DNA of 64,000 nt from a bacterium (GTDB lineage Bacteria > Armatimonadota > Zipacnadia > Zipacnadales > Zipacnadaceae), in the NCBI GenBank assembly GCA_030615605.1, contig JAUWYY010000003.1, positions 62,001-126,000 of the forward strand. The letters are read 5' to 3'. A program made the translations under genes and the position numbers. Positions 1 through 8,820 of the stretch are shown here, piece by piece. Each line of letters opens with the position of its first letter. Positions within the stretch are counted from its first letter, which is position 1. The notes beneath the pieces were generated by a model that was not told the DNA's origin, did not search any database, and was given only the letters and a program-made list of their open reading frames with translations.

Positions 1-1335
1 CAGCAAGCTACTCACCGGGACGGCAACGTGGGCAGCGGCGAAAATCAGGGCACTTATCACCGCCGCTCCCGGCACCGTCATAATTCGGCGCAAGCCCGCA
101 TAGACAAATCCTCGAAATATTGTCTCCTCGATCAGCGGGGCAATAATTCCGACTAGCAGAAAATAGACGGCAAATGTAAGCGGGTTGCGTGTTTCCAGAA
201 ACACCTCCAGAGGTGCTTTTGGCGCCAGGGGCACAATCCGTTCTATCCCGAACTGGCCAAGCACACTCAAAGCTATCGCCAGCAGCGCCACCACCACCCC
301 AAATCCGACAATCCCCTGTCCAACGGACGCAGCCACACGATGCCACTTCAGCCCCAGCAGCTCCCAGACGCTCCGGCGGCGCCCGATGCGGTACACTATC
401 AGAGCGATGGTGCAAGCCCCGCAGAATAGGTACCCAACCGCCATCAAGATGGCATCAGTCGTCTCCGAAGACAGGGCCGCCCCGACGCTCCCCCGCAGGG
501 CAGCCACGACCACTGATACGCACACCAGCAGCAACAGCAAAACCACCAGCGCCTCGGCTACATCCACCAGATTCCACGGCTTGCGCCACGGTGACGCGCT
601 GCGCTGGCGACCGGCCAGCCAGGTAATCACCACCATCGCCAGTATCACCACCCCCACCAACCCCATCACTGCGTAGAAGGCCATCAGTAGGCCGACAATA
701 CCAGAGAATACCATCTGGCGGTCCTGCCAATGGGCACGGAGTTGCTCGGCCTGATCCCGCTGGCCCACTCGCTCGTACAGGTCCACCCGGGTCATAGTAG
801 CCAGCCAGCGCTCTTGCTCGTCAAGCAGAGCCACCCGTTTCAACAGGCTCAGCTCTTCGACTGATTCATCAGCATACAATCGGATAAGCAGCGAATAGAG
901 CTTGGTGTTTTCTGCATCGCGCTGGATAGCCCGTTCGAACATAACCCGGGCATGGTCGCGGTATCCTGATTTGGCATAGATGATACCCAGGCGGCCACTG
1001 GCCTTGGCTGATCCTTGCGGGCCCAGCGCGCCACGTTCATACAGGGCAACAGCAGTCTGCTGGAGCTGATGAGCGCTGAAAGCATCGCCAACGCGGGCTT
1101 CGTAGCCGGAAGCAGCCAGCCCCACGCTGACCCGGTAGAGTATGTCGGCGGGCAGTGTCATCTGAGCCGGCGACTCCAGCCAACTGCCCGAGGCCAGGTC
1201 ATATGGCCCGCCCGCCAGAGCCAGCAATAGACCAGTAAGCGCCGCCAGCACCACAATGATGACGATTCGGGTCACATTGGAGTCGGGCCGAGGAGTTTTT
1301 CTGAACTGAGCGGGTACCAGGTGAGGGTCAGTCAT
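1..1335 (-). CDS. TPR-containing CPBP-family intramembrane protease, 3' end cut by window edge
   Basis: This frame is open from an ATG at 1335 to base 1 (445 codons) and is absent from the ORF track only because its stop lies outside the window. The protein has an N-terminal membrane helix (about residues 23-43), a helical tetratricopeptide-like region (about 60-190), and then several membrane helices. Near residue 402 it has the EExxxR signature (IEETIFRGF) and near 433 the FxxxH-type second motif (IFAAAHVAVP). These define CPBP (Abi/CAAX-type) intramembrane metalloproteases. The C-terminal motif is beyond the edge. It is the last visible gene of the yggS-sepF-proC-yggT operon, 39 bases after yggT. 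The substrate is unknown. The TPR fusion suggests a protein-binding role, which is inference. Confidence 0.85.
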   Translation of the reverse strand, partial: MTDPHLVPAQFRKTPRPDSNVTRIVIIVVLAALTGLLLALAGGPYDLASGSWLESPAQMTLPADILYRVSVGLAASGYEARVGDAFSAHQLQQTAVALYERGALGPQGSAKASGRLGIIYAKSGYRDHARVMFERAIQRDAENTKLYSLLIRLYADESVEELSLLKRVALLDEQERWLATMTRVDLYERVGQRDQAEQLRAHWQDRQMVFSGIVGLLMAFYAVMGLVGVVILAMVVITWLAGRQRSASPWRKPWNLVDVAEALVVLLLLLVCVSVVVAALRGSVGAALSSETTDAILMAVGYLFCGACTIALIVYRIGRRRSVWELLGLKWHRVAASVGQGIVGFGVVVALLAIALSVLGQFGIERIVPLAPKAPLEVFLETRNPLTFAVYFLLVGIIAPLIEETIFRGFVYAGLRRIMTVPGAAVISALIFAAAHVAVPVSSLL

Positions 1336-1374
1336 TATGCACCTGACGGCAGAACTGCAATCTACGGACTCCAG

Positions 1375-1647
1375 TTACCGTAACAGAATTCGCTCAACTA
1401 TTGACAGTAGGACAAACAAGACCAGTGGGGAAAAATCCATCGGCGAGTTTTTCTGATAGGGCGCCAACAGCCGCCGGATCGGCTGCAGCAGCGGATCGGT
1501 GATCCTGTAGCAGAAACTGCGAAGCTCCACCAGCGTCGGCGATCGGGAGGAAACTGGTACCCAACTGAGAAGAACCCTGCCTAGCAGGATTATGTAGAAG
1601 GCGGTGAAGACGAAATCTATTAAGCGGAGGGCAAACACCGGCATCAT
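1375..1647 (-). CDS. yggT: YggT/YlmG family membrane protein
   Basis: This 90-residue protein has two hydrophobic segments around a conserved amphipathic middle that contains DPLLQPIRRLL, the typical YggT/YlmG pattern, and its length is normal for the family. Family members are small integral membrane proteins of incompletely known function, linked to division in Firmicutes and to nucleoid or thylakoid organisation in cyanobacteria and plastids. It lies 25 bases after proC and follows sepF, the conserved ylm-type gene order, which supports a link to envelope or division functions. Confidence 0.9.
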   Translation of the reverse strand: MMPVFALRLIDFVFTAFYIILLGRVLLSWVPVSSRSPTLVELRSFCYRITDPLLQPIRRLLAPYQKNSPMDFSPLVLFVLLSIVERILLR

Positions 1648-1672
1648 ACCTCGCTGGGAGAAATCAGAGTGC

Positions 1673-2485
1673 TTACTGCCCCAGTTCCTGTGAGCGGCGC
1701 GCGGCTGCTATGACTGCTTCAATAGCTGCGTTGCGCAGCCCCTTCTGCTCGAGGACACGCAAGCCAGCCGCCGTGGTACCACCCGGCGAGGTAACAGCTT
1801 CCCGCAACTCGCCCGCGCCGCGGCCTTCCAATACCCACTGGGCAGCCCCCCGCGTAGTCTGGGCAGCCAGTTGCACGGCTGCTTCCCGAGGCAAGCCCAC
1901 CGCTACTGCGCCATCCACAAGCGCCTCGATAAACAAGGCCACAAAGGCCGGTCCGCTACCAGAAACGCCGGTTACCGCATCGAGAAGACGCTCTTCGACC
2001 GGGACAATCGTGCCGACCGCACCAAATAACGCCTCGACAAACTCGCGCTGCTGGGCACTAACCTTCTCGTCGCTGCTGTAGGCCGCAGCGCCCTCGCCGA
2101 TGGTGCATAGAATATTGGGCATGACCCGGACAATAGCCGGGCACGATCCACACAACTGCGCCAAACGGGCCAGTCTGATCCCGGCGGCAATAGAGACAAC
2201 CAACTGGCCGTCGCGAAACACTGGCTCAAGAGGAGTCAACACAGAAGCAATGACCTGGGGCTTGACGGCCACTACGACGACTTGCGCCGATTCAACCACC
2301 TGACGATTACTGTCAGCGACCGGATGGCCCAGCAGTGCGCCGATAGTCTCCTGGCGCTCCGGGTCCGGATCGTAGAAGACAACTTGTTGGCCAGCAACAA
2401 TTTCAGCCTCAATCGCCCCTCTGATCAGGCCCGTGCCCATACTGCCGGCTCCAACTAAACCCAGTCGGTAGTCATATTCAGACAT
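1673..2485 (-). CDS. proC: Pyrroline-5-carboxylate reductase
   Basis: ProC reduces 1-pyrroline-5-carboxylate to L-proline with NAD(P)H in the cytoplasm. The N-terminal Rossmann motif is GLVGAGSMGTGLIRG. The C-terminal dimerisation and active-site region has VTGVSGSGPAFV and LREAVTSPGGTT, the ProC signature. The track starts at a TTG (2509). The ATG at 2485 is preferred because GGGAG lies upstream and the protein then begins next to the nucleotide-binding strand. The product is 270 residues, normal for ProC. It lies between sepF and yggT, the same place it has in many Gram-positive and cyanobacterial ylm clusters. Confidence 0.95.
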   Translation of the reverse strand: MSEYDYRLGLVGAGSMGTGLIRGAIEAEIVAGQQVVFYDPDPERQETIGALLGHPVADSNRQVVESAQVVVVAVKPQVIASVLTPLEPVFRDGQLVVSIAAGIRLARLAQLCGSCPAIVRVMPNILCTIGEGAAAYSSDEKVSAQQREFVEALFGAVGTIVPVEERLLDAVTGVSGSGPAFVALFIEALVDGAVAVGLPREAAVQLAAQTTRGAAQWVLEGRGAGELREAVTSPGGTTAAGLRVLEQKGLRNAAIEAVIAAARRSQELGQ

Positions 2486-2539
2486 CGGGTCGCTCCCGCC
2501 CAGCCCCAATCATTCGCCCCCTACAGCCACAAATAGCGA

Positions 2540-3010
2540 TCAGTATTCCAGCTCATTCAACTGGGGGACATACTCATCCTCGAATCGGTCTTCACCGCGC
2601 CGAGACGCATCCAAGATCAGCCTTTCGATGGGCATATCAAACGGAGAACATATGTACACCCAACTACTAATCTTGCGCATATACCCGTTCACACCGTAGG
2701 TGACACCGCCCAGGAAATCGCGGATCCGGCCCGCTTCCTCTCGTTCGACACCCTCCAGATTGAGCACTACAGGGTTTTGGCGCTTGATTTCATCCCCGAC
2801 AGCAGTAGCTTCCTCCATGGTGTGGGGTTCGGCTCGGACGACCGGGCAACTGATCGCCTGAGGTTTACGCGGGGAAGTTGTCACTCGGGGGTCGAGGTCG
2901 CCTTCACTAGTCGGCGAAGGCTCCTCATAGTAATCAAACTCGCCGTATTCGACTTCATCCGCATCCAGGCCCAGCCACTGCATGGTCTGAGCAAACAGGC
3001 CTCTAGCCAC
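2540..3010 (-). CDS. sepF: Cell division protein SepF
   Basis: SepF anchors FtsZ to the membrane and bundles its filaments at the division site. The C-terminal domain is clear: VVLNLEGVEREEAGRIRDFL followed by GVNGYMRKISSWVYICSP. An N-terminal amphipathic membrane-targeting helix begins ARGLFAQTMQWLGL, and an acidic linker follows. The track begins at a TTG (3109), but an AAAGGAGG Shine-Dalgarno sequence sits 8 bases before the GTG at 3010. That start also places the targeting helix at the very N-terminus, as in known SepF proteins, giving 156 residues. A 109-base gap separates it from yggS. SepF is absent from Proteobacteria, so its presence beside an LPS-making gene set is informative about lineage. 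Confidence 0.93.
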   Translation of the reverse strand: MARGLFAQTMQWLGLDADEVEYGEFDYYEEPSPTSEGDLDPRVTTSPRKPQAISCPVVRAEPHTMEEATAVGDEIKRQNPVVLNLEGVEREEAGRIRDFLGGVTYGVNGYMRKISSWVYICSPFDMPIERLILDASRRGEDRFEDEYVPQLNELEY

Positions 3011-3119
3011 CGGTGGTCCCTCCTTTGCTGCGACTGATTGCTGCGTTGAGTGCTGTGTGTGGTATCTCGAGTGTTTCAGCGTATAGCGATCTGTATTATC
3101 ACTGGCCAAAGGCTATTGC

Positions 3120-3821
3120 TTATCGGCCAGGCCCAAAAAGTGCTGTGCCCAGCCTGATGGTTGTCGCTCCCTCTTCGATCGCTACCTGGTAGTCGCCGCT
3201 CATACCCATCGACAGCTCACTCATCGCCTCGTTGGGTAGCCCCAGGCTAACCAATTGCTCGGCCAGATCCCGCAGAACCTTAAATAGCGGGCGACTGTCC
3301 TCGGAATTATTGGTGTAAGGCGGCATAGTCATTAGCCCCCGCAGTTGCAGGTGCTCCAGTTCCATAACTTGCTCAGCCAACTGTGCCGCCTGCTCAGGAG
3401 CGATTCCAAACTTGCTCTCCTCACCCGCTATGTTGACCTCCAACAGCACAGCTTGTACCCTGTCAATGCGGGCGGCTCGCTTGTCAATCTCTTGAGCCAA
3501 CCGCATACTCTCAACCGAGTGTATCCGGCTACAAAATGGCACTACATAGCGAACCTTGTTTCGCTGCAAATGGCCGATCGTGTGCCAGCAGATCTCACTG
3601 TAGCCAGCCTCGTCCAGCTCACCCTTTTTGTCAAGCAGCTCCTGAACGTAGTTCTCCCCCACATCGCTGATGCCAGCCTCGACCGCCGCCACTATCTCCG
3701 GAACGCTACGCCCCTTGGTCGCCGCCATAATGGTGACATCTTCAACCTCGCGTCCAGCCCGTTCGCAGGCCCGCTCGACGTTCTCACGAGCTTCTGCGAT
3801 ACGCTCAACAACTGTCGGCAT
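3120..3821 (-). CDS. yggS: YggS family pyridoxal phosphate homeostasis protein
   Basis: YggS/PLPBP binds pyridoxal 5'-phosphate and keeps free PLP and amino-acid pools balanced; it has no established enzyme activity. The single alanine-racemase-like barrel shows the PLP lysine in MAATKGRSVPEI, then GENYVQELLDKK, WHTIGHLQRNK and LSMGMSGDY, all YggS landmarks. The track starts at TTG 3836. ATG 3821 is taken because it gives the usual short N-terminus and 233 residues. It sits directly upstream of sepF, as it does in ylm clusters, and 31 bases after the zinc-ribbon gene. Confidence 0.92.
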   Translation of the reverse strand: MPTVVERIAEARENVERACERAGREVEDVTIMAATKGRSVPEIVAAVEAGISDVGENYVQELLDKKGELDEAGYSEICWHTIGHLQRNKVRYVVPFCSRIHSVESMRLAQEIDKRAARIDRVQAVLLEVNIAGEESKFGIAPEQAAQLAEQVMELEHLQLRGLMTMPPYTNNSEDSRPLFKVLRDLAEQLVSLGLPNEAMSELSMGMSGDYQVAIEEGATTIRLGTALFGPGR

Positions 3822-3852
3822 CAATGATCTCGCCAACGATTCGTCCGTACCG

Positions 3853-4377
3853 TCAATCTCCGCCTATGGTCCATTCGTCCTCGGCGCTCTCTTCAGCTTC
3901 CTCTTCAGCGGCCGACTCGTCGAGATCGAATACCTCTTCAGGGGTAGGAGGCGCCGGAGGAGCTTCGGGCATTTCTTGCTCCGCTGCGGCAGCCACCGCC
4001 TCTGCTGGTTCCTCCTCGAATTCTACAATTCCCGGCGGGGGCGGAGGAGGAACATACTCTTCTTCCGCATCTTCAGCAGCTTCTTCGACGGGCCCGGCGG
4101 CGGATACATCTTCAAGCCCTACCATCTCGTATTCTTCCGGAGCCTCCACATCACCTTCTGCCCCCATTGCCCCGCCCGCCGGGCCTCCCAGGCTTCCTTC
4201 TACGCCCTCGAGCAGCACCGCAGCCATAGCCTCTGGGCCAGGGGGGGCATCCGCAACTGGGACCGGCTGCTGTCCCTCCCCGACCGCCACGACTGGCAGC
4301 GGAGCATGACACATCAGGCACGCGCCACGCTCTGCATCATTTGCGTATCCACAGTTAGGGCAATACTTGTTGGCCAT
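3853..4377 (-). CDS. Zinc-ribbon protein with long acidic proline/alanine-rich tail
   Basis: The 174-residue protein begins with a zinc ribbon of the type CPNCG...CLMC (residues 6-23), followed by about 150 residues of low complexity rich in Glu, Ala and Pro, including a run of six prolines. No membrane segment or enzyme domain is visible. Because the gene is first in the operon, just downstream of the promoter at 4438-4466, it should be co-expressed with yggS and sepF. The tail looks disordered and acidic, which would fit an adaptor or nucleic-acid/protein-interaction role, but no function can be assigned. Confidence 0.8.
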   Translation of the reverse strand: MANKYCPNCGYANDAERGACLMCHAPLPVVAVGEGQQPVPVADAPPGPEAMAAVLLEGVEGSLGGPAGGAMGAEGDVEAPEEYEMVGLEDVSAAGPVEEAAEDAEEEYVPPPPPPGIVEFEEEPAEAVAAAAEQEMPEAPPAPPTPEEVFDLDESAAEEEAEESAEDEWTIGGD

Positions 4378-4437
4378 TACAATCGGCCTCTTCGGTCAAC
4401 CAAGATTCGCTACTATGTCCGCAACAATAGTCATACA

Positions 4438-4466
4438 AGTATAACCGCTGGCCGAGTTTGTGTCAA
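4438..4466 (-). promoter_or_regulatory. Sigma-70-type promoter of the yggS-sepF-proC-yggT operon
   Basis: On the minus strand TTGACA (4461-4466) and TATACT (4438-4443) are separated by exactly 17 bases. The predicted start of transcription is near 4431, about 55 bases before the zinc-ribbon start codon. It diverges from the kinase promoter at 4576. Confidence 0.8.
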
Positions 4467-4575
4467 GCCAGAATTGCTGCTCTATATGAAGATACCCAGC
4501 CCACCCACGCCCACCAGGGAAGTAGCCTGGGTAAGTCGGCAACGGCAAGAAGCTGCACAGGAAGTGAATTTCTGC

Positions 4576-4581
4576 TATAAT
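4576..4581 (+). promoter_or_regulatory. Extended -10 promoter for the CHASE2 histidine kinase
   Basis: A perfect TATAAT is preceded by TGC, forming an extended -10 element. The corresponding -35 (CTGCAC) is poor, as is common for extended -10 promoters. Transcription would begin near 4588, downstream of the GTG used by the ORF track, so the kinase must start at the later ATG pair. Confidence 0.65.
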
Positions 4582-4670
4582 TAGTGGCAGAGAGCTGTCC
4601 GGTCGATGCCAGCGCACAGACCTGGCGTCTTCTCGAGCAGACCTCCCGTAAATCAACTCTGTCGGAGGCA

Positions 4671-7562
4671 ATGATGCAAAGCGAGCGGCGCAAGCGGGGA
4701 ATATGGATCGGAGCAGGCGTGCTCGTGCTCCTGGCTATGCTCTCGCCCCGGCTGGTTGATCTCGACCCTACTGTCTATAATCTCTTCTTCCAGTTGCGGA
4801 GCACTCGCGCTGCGGACGCACGGATAGTGATTGTGGCCGCCGATGACCGGAGCCTAGCTAAAATCAGGCATTGGCCATGGTCAGCGGCCCGGCTCGCACA
4901 ACTGGTGGAGAAGCTGGACGAGGCCGGTGCACGGGTCATCGGCCTTGACACCGCCAGCTTGATAACTCAGTGGCCAAGCTCGCCGGACAAGCCAAACACG
5001 GAGGCATTAGCTAGCGCCTGTCGGCGTCACGGCGCGGTCGTCTTTCCCGCAATAATACTTCCCCCCGATATCACTCGTCAGCCCGATGAACAGGGCCTTG
5101 CGCAAGCCTCGCGCTTCGCCACCGGGCGCGGGACTGTCCCCCGTCCGGTTAGCCTCCAGGGCGGAAGCCTGCACACTCCCCCCGGCCAACTGGTGGGGGC
5201 CGCTGCCGGGCTGGGAGCAATTAATGTGACTCCCGAAGCCGATGGCACCCTCCGTCGAATGCCGGTGGTCGTCTCAGATCAAGGGCAGATCTATCCCAGT
5301 TTTGCCGCGGAAGTCGCCCGGGTCTTCCTGGGGATATCGCCGGGAACACAGCAGATGAGCCTCTTCCTCCAGTCCGGCCAACTGAAGCTAGGCAACATGA
5401 CCATACCCGTAGACAGCGCCGGAGAGATTCACCTGAATTATCCGCGCCGATACCCCAGCTATCCCGTACTGTCGGCTGTCCAAGTATTCGAATTGCCCGC
5501 CGATCAGCTCCGTGAACAGGTGGACGGTAAGATAGTGCTGTTCGGTCCCACAGCAATTGAGCTGGCCCCCAGGTACCGCACTCCTCTCTCCCCGCTGGTG
5601 CCCGGCGTCGAGGTCACAGCCGTAGCCGTGGACAACATCGTCAACAACCGGGTGTTTCAACCCCTGGTATGGTGGTGGGCTCTGGTGCTAACAGCGATAG
5701 CGTGCCTGGGCCTGGGCCGGGCGCTGGCCGAGGCGAATGCTTGGACCTGCCTGGTGACAGGGGCGGCCGTAGCCCTCAGCTATTCGGCTGTAGGACTGGC
5801 CCTGTTTACCGCCAAAATCCTGTTACCAATGGCTCTACCGCTGATCGGCATTGTGCTAGTCTCTCTCATACTGGTAGCCAGAGCTGCCGGCCTCAGCGAG
5901 CGAGAAAAAAGCCAGGCCGAGGCCGAACTGCATGGCCGGATCCGCAGCCTCTCCCGTGTCGGGCAGTTGATCAGTTCCAGTCGGGATCGTGATCGGTTGC
6001 TCGATGGAATCCTGCAATGGATCGAAACCGAGCTGGAAGCCGAAGCAGCCTCGGTGATGGTCATTGACGAGAAGCGCCGCCATTTGCGCTTTGTTGCTGC
6101 TACCGGTGAGAAGGCCGATCAGATCAAGGATTTTACTGTGCAACTGGGTCACGGGGTTGCCGGCCAGGTTGCAGCCACCGGCGAGCCACTAATAATCAAC
6201 GAGGCCGCCTCTGATCCCCGCCAGGCCCAGGATATTGCTCAGGCAGTGGACTTTCCGGTCAGCTCAGTGCTGGCGGTTCCTATGCATCTGCACGGCGAGG
6301 TCGTCGGCGTTGTCGAAGCACTAAACAAGCGAGGCGCGACCCCGTTCACCGAGGACGACGCGGGGCTGCTGGCCGTTATCGCCCAGCAAGCGGCAATGTT
6401 CCTGGACAGTGCCCAATTGTACGCAGAACTCCAGCAGCGTGTTGACTTTGCTAATGCCGAATTGCGGGAGGTGAATGCGCGACTCAACGATGAAAAAGCA
6501 CGCGTTGAGACATTGGTTGAGCAAATGGCCTCCGGAGTAGTGTCCACCGATGCTCGCGACCGAGTTGCCCTGATCAACGCCGCTGCCGAACAGATGCTGC
6601 AGCTCAGTGAAGCAGCCACCCTCGGAGAACCAATCCTGGCGATCGTTGACGACAACCGCATAGCCGACCTGTTTGCCCGCCCGTTGTCCATCGAATCAGG
6701 GGTCCATATCGAGCAGATGGAGCTACCGGCGAGCAGCGGCAGGATAGTCCGCCTGCACCTGGCACTGGTCGAAGATGAGCACCAGCATCTTGGCAAGTGT
6801 CTGGTGATGACCGACGTGACCCACTTTGTCGAGTTGAATCGCATGCGCACCGACCTTATTTCGTTCGTCTCCCACGAGTTGCAGAACCCGCTGAGCGCGC
6901 TGGAGGGCTTTATCACCCTACTGGCCACTGACGCCACCCACCTTAGCGCCGAGAGCGACTCATACATCCAGCAAATTGATCGCCTGGCCAAGCGAATGCA
7001 GTATCTGGTGGCCGACTTCCTGAATATATCTCGCATCGAAGCAGACCAACCGCTATTCATGAGATGGGAAACAATTCATAGCAACAGGCTCCAGCGCCTG
7101 ACCGACAACATCATCGAACTGCAGCGGCACGGCGCGCCCAGCCATAACTTGACAATCGACATACCCGACGAGTTACCACCACTCCGCGCCGACCGACATA
7201 AACTCGAAGAGATCCTAACTAATCTGATCAGCAATGCCATAAAGTTCTCGCCACAGGGAGGCACTGTGAAGGTGGCCGCGCGAACTGACGATGGCTTCGT
7301 CATAATCTCAGTCAGCGATGAGGGGATTGGCATATCTGACCAGCAGATGCCTCAGCTGTTCCAGCGATTCCGCCGCCTGCACGAAGACGAACAGAAGAGG
7401 GTCAGTGGCACAGGAGTGGGGCTGTTTTTGTGCAAACATCTCGTCGAAGCCCACGGGGGAACCATTGAGGTAAAGAGTGAGCCTGGCGCGGGCTCGACCT
7501 TCAGCTTCACTATTCCCATAGCAGACGCCGACCAGCAAGGACAGACCGAAGATGCGGACTGA
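4671..7562 (+). CDS. CHASE2-GAF-PAS sensor histidine kinase
   Basis: This is a membrane sensor kinase of 963 residues. After an N-terminal membrane helix comes an extracytoplasmic CHASE2 domain (about 25-315), three membrane helices (about 330-420), a GAF domain (about 435-600), a coiled coil with a PAS-like segment (about 610-720), HisKA with phospho-acceptor His near 735 ([14 protein letters not shown]), and HATPase with N box [12 protein letters not shown]1 DEGIGIS, F box FQRFRR and G2 [10 protein letters not shown]. The H box has Gln where Arg is usual (HELQNP). The start is ATG 4671 or 4674: GGAGG lies just upstream, and the track's GTG at 4584 is upstream of the predicted transcription start. 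No response regulator is adjacent, so the output is unknown. It overlaps the DUF951 gene by 11 bases. Confidence 0.9.
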   Translation: MMQSERRKRGIWIGAGVLVLLAMLSPRLVDLDPTVYNLFFQLRSTRAADARIVIVAADDRSLAKIRHWPWSAARLAQLVEKLDEAGARVIGLDTASLITQWPSSPDKPNTEALASACRRHGAVVFPAIILPPDITRQPDEQGLAQASRFATGRGTVPRPVSLQGGSLHTPPGQLVGAAAGLGAINVTPEADGTLRRMPVVVSDQGQIYPSFAAEVARVFLGISPGTQQMSLFLQSGQLKLGNMTIPVDSAGEIHLNYPRRYPSYPVLSAVQVFELPADQLREQVDGKIVLFGPTAIELAPRYRTPLSPLVPGVEVTAVAVDNIVNNRVFQPLVWWWALVLTAIACLGLGRALAEANAWTCLVTGAAVALSYSAVGLALFTAKILLPMALPLIGIVLVSLILVARAAGLSEREKSQAEAELHGRIRSLSRVGQLISSSRDRDRLLDGILQWIETELEAEAASVMVIDEKRRHLRFVAATGEKADQIKDFTVQLGHGVAGQVAATGEPLIINEAASDPRQAQDIAQAVDFPVSSVLAVPMHLHGEVVGVVEALNKRGATPFTEDDAGLLAVIAQQAAMFLDSAQLYAELQQRVDFANAELREVNARLNDEKARVETLVEQMASGVVSTDARDRVALINAAAEQMLQLSEAATLGEPILAIVDDNRIADLFARPLSIESGVHIEQMELPASSGRIVRLHLALVEDEHQHLGKCLVMTDVTHFVELNRMRTDLISFVSHELQNPLSALEGFITLLATDATHLSAESDSYIQQIDRLAKRMQYLVADFLNISRIEADQPLFMRWETIHSNRLQRLTDNIIELQRHGAPSHNLTIDIPDELPPLRADRHKLEEILTNLISNAIKFSPQGGTVKVAARTDDGFVIISVSDEGIGISDQQMPQLFQRFRRLHEDEQKRVSGTGVGLFLCKHLVEAHGGTIEVKSEPGAGSTFSFTIPIADADQQGQTEDAD

Positions 7563-7767
7563 CGATGACCTGCATATGGGCGATATAGTGGAGCTGAAAA
7601 AACCGCATGCGTGCGGAAGCAACCAGTGGGAAGTGATCCGACTGGGGGCCGACATCCGCGCGCGGTGCTGTCAGTGCGGTCGGGTCGTGATGATACCTCG
7701 GCGGCGCTTTGCACGACTGATCCGCGCCCGGCAGCCTCGAGCCCAGGCTTCCGAGGAGGACCAGTAA
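7552..7767 (+). CDS. DUF951 family small zinc-ribbon-like protein
   Basis: This 71-residue protein contains [21 protein letters not shown] and [15 protein letters not shown], the conserved pattern of DUF951, a short protein common in Firmicutes and related phyla. A small beta fold with Cys pairs is likely. It overlaps the end of the kinase gene, so the two are probably translated together. The exact start is uncertain because three in-frame ATGs occur within 30 bases. The function of the family is not known to me. Confidence 0.8.
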   Translation: MRTDDDLHMGDIVELKKPHACGSNQWEVIRLGADIRARCCQCGRVVMIPRRRFARLIRARQPRAQASEEDQ

Positions 7768-7860
7768 ATTACCGAGCCGCCTGCAGCACCGAGCCCCCGG
7801 TTGCGCCACGATAACTATTGGCTACCAGCCAGATACACTTTTGTTGGCAAGGGAAAAACA

Positions 7861-8802
7861 ATGAACAATGAAATACTCATCGTAGGTTCGCTGGCCCTGG
7901 ACACGGTCGAAACCCCGTTTGGCCGCGTCGAAGATACCCTGGGCGGCGCGGGCCTATACGCAGCAACCGCGGCCAGCCTACTTGCTCCCGTCCACGTGGT
8001 GGCTGTAATCGGCGATGACTTCCCTCAGCAAGCGCTTGATGAGCTGTCCGCACGAGGCGTCGCACTCGAGGGTGTCCAATGGGTGGAAGGAGGGCGCTCA
8101 TTTCGATGGTCAGGTCGTTACGAATACGATATGAATGAGGCCGAAACCCTGGACACTCAGCTCAACGTTTTCGCCGATTTCGATCCCGTCTTGCCCGAGC
8201 CGGCCCGCCGCTGCGGTTATGTGTTTCTTGCTAACATTCTGCCCTCTCTCCAGCTAAAGGTGCTTGACCAGGTGCAACAGCCCCGCCTGACTATCTGTGA
8301 TACAATGAACTTCTGGATTGAGAATGCCCGCGACGAACTGCTGGAGGTATTTCGCCGGGTGGATGTAGCCGCAATGAACGATGCTGAGCTGCGCCAACTG
8401 ACCGGCGAACCGAATCTGGCCAAAGCCGCCGCTGAGGTGTTGACGATGGGCCCGCAGTATCTTATCATAAAAAAGGGCGAGTACGGGGCGTCGCTTATCT
8501 GGGAAGAGGGGCATTTTGCCCTGCCCTGCTGCCCGCTGCCGACAGTGATAGACCCCACCGGAGCGGGCGACAGTTTCGCCGGCGGCTTCGTTGGCTTCCT
8601 GGCCTGGGCTGGAGGAACCAGCGAACAGCAGCTCCGGCAGGCCTTAGCTATCGGCACCGTGACGGCCTCGGCGTGTGTGGAGGACTTCTCCATCAACGCA
8701 CTGGGCAGACTTACCATAGATGACCTATACAGCCGCTACGAAGCCCTCCACGAAATGGTCAGATTTGAAGCAATATCCCCACAAGCCATCCTGCCAACCT
8801 GA
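7861..8802 (+). CDS. PfkB family carbohydrate/nucleoside kinase
   Basis: This is a ribokinase-fold kinase of 313 residues that should phosphorylate a sugar or nucleoside using ATP. The GG-type substrate motif appears early (DTLGGAGLYAATAA) and the C-terminal PfkB signature with the catalytic Asp is DPTGAGDSFAGGF. An internal CDTMNFWIE segment marks a subfamily of unassigned specificity. The track start (7801) is replaced by ATG 7861, which has AAGGGA upstream and begins directly on the first beta strand (EILIVGSLALD). A second PfkB gene follows 18 bases later, so the two form an operon. Substrate cannot be named from sequence alone. Confidence 0.85.
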   Translation: MNNEILIVGSLALDTVETPFGRVEDTLGGAGLYAATAASLLAPVHVVAVIGDDFPQQALDELSARGVALEGVQWVEGGRSFRWSGRYEYDMNEAETLDTQLNVFADFDPVLPEPARRCGYVFLANILPSLQLKVLDQVQQPRLTICDTMNFWIENARDELLEVFRRVDVAAMNDAELRQLTGEPNLAKAAAEVLTMGPQYLIIKKGEYGASLIWEEGHFALPCCPLPTVIDPTGAGDSFAGGFVGFLAWAGGTSEQQLRQALAIGTVTASACVEDFSINALGRLTIDDLYSRYEALHEMVRFEAISPQAILPT

Positions 8803-8820
8803 GACGGAGGTTATCCCAGT

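Noticed and set aside
3670-4584. 304-residue plus-strand ORF over yggS and the zinc-ribbon gene
   Set aside because: It is the shadow of two well supported minus-strand genes and runs through their divergent promoter.
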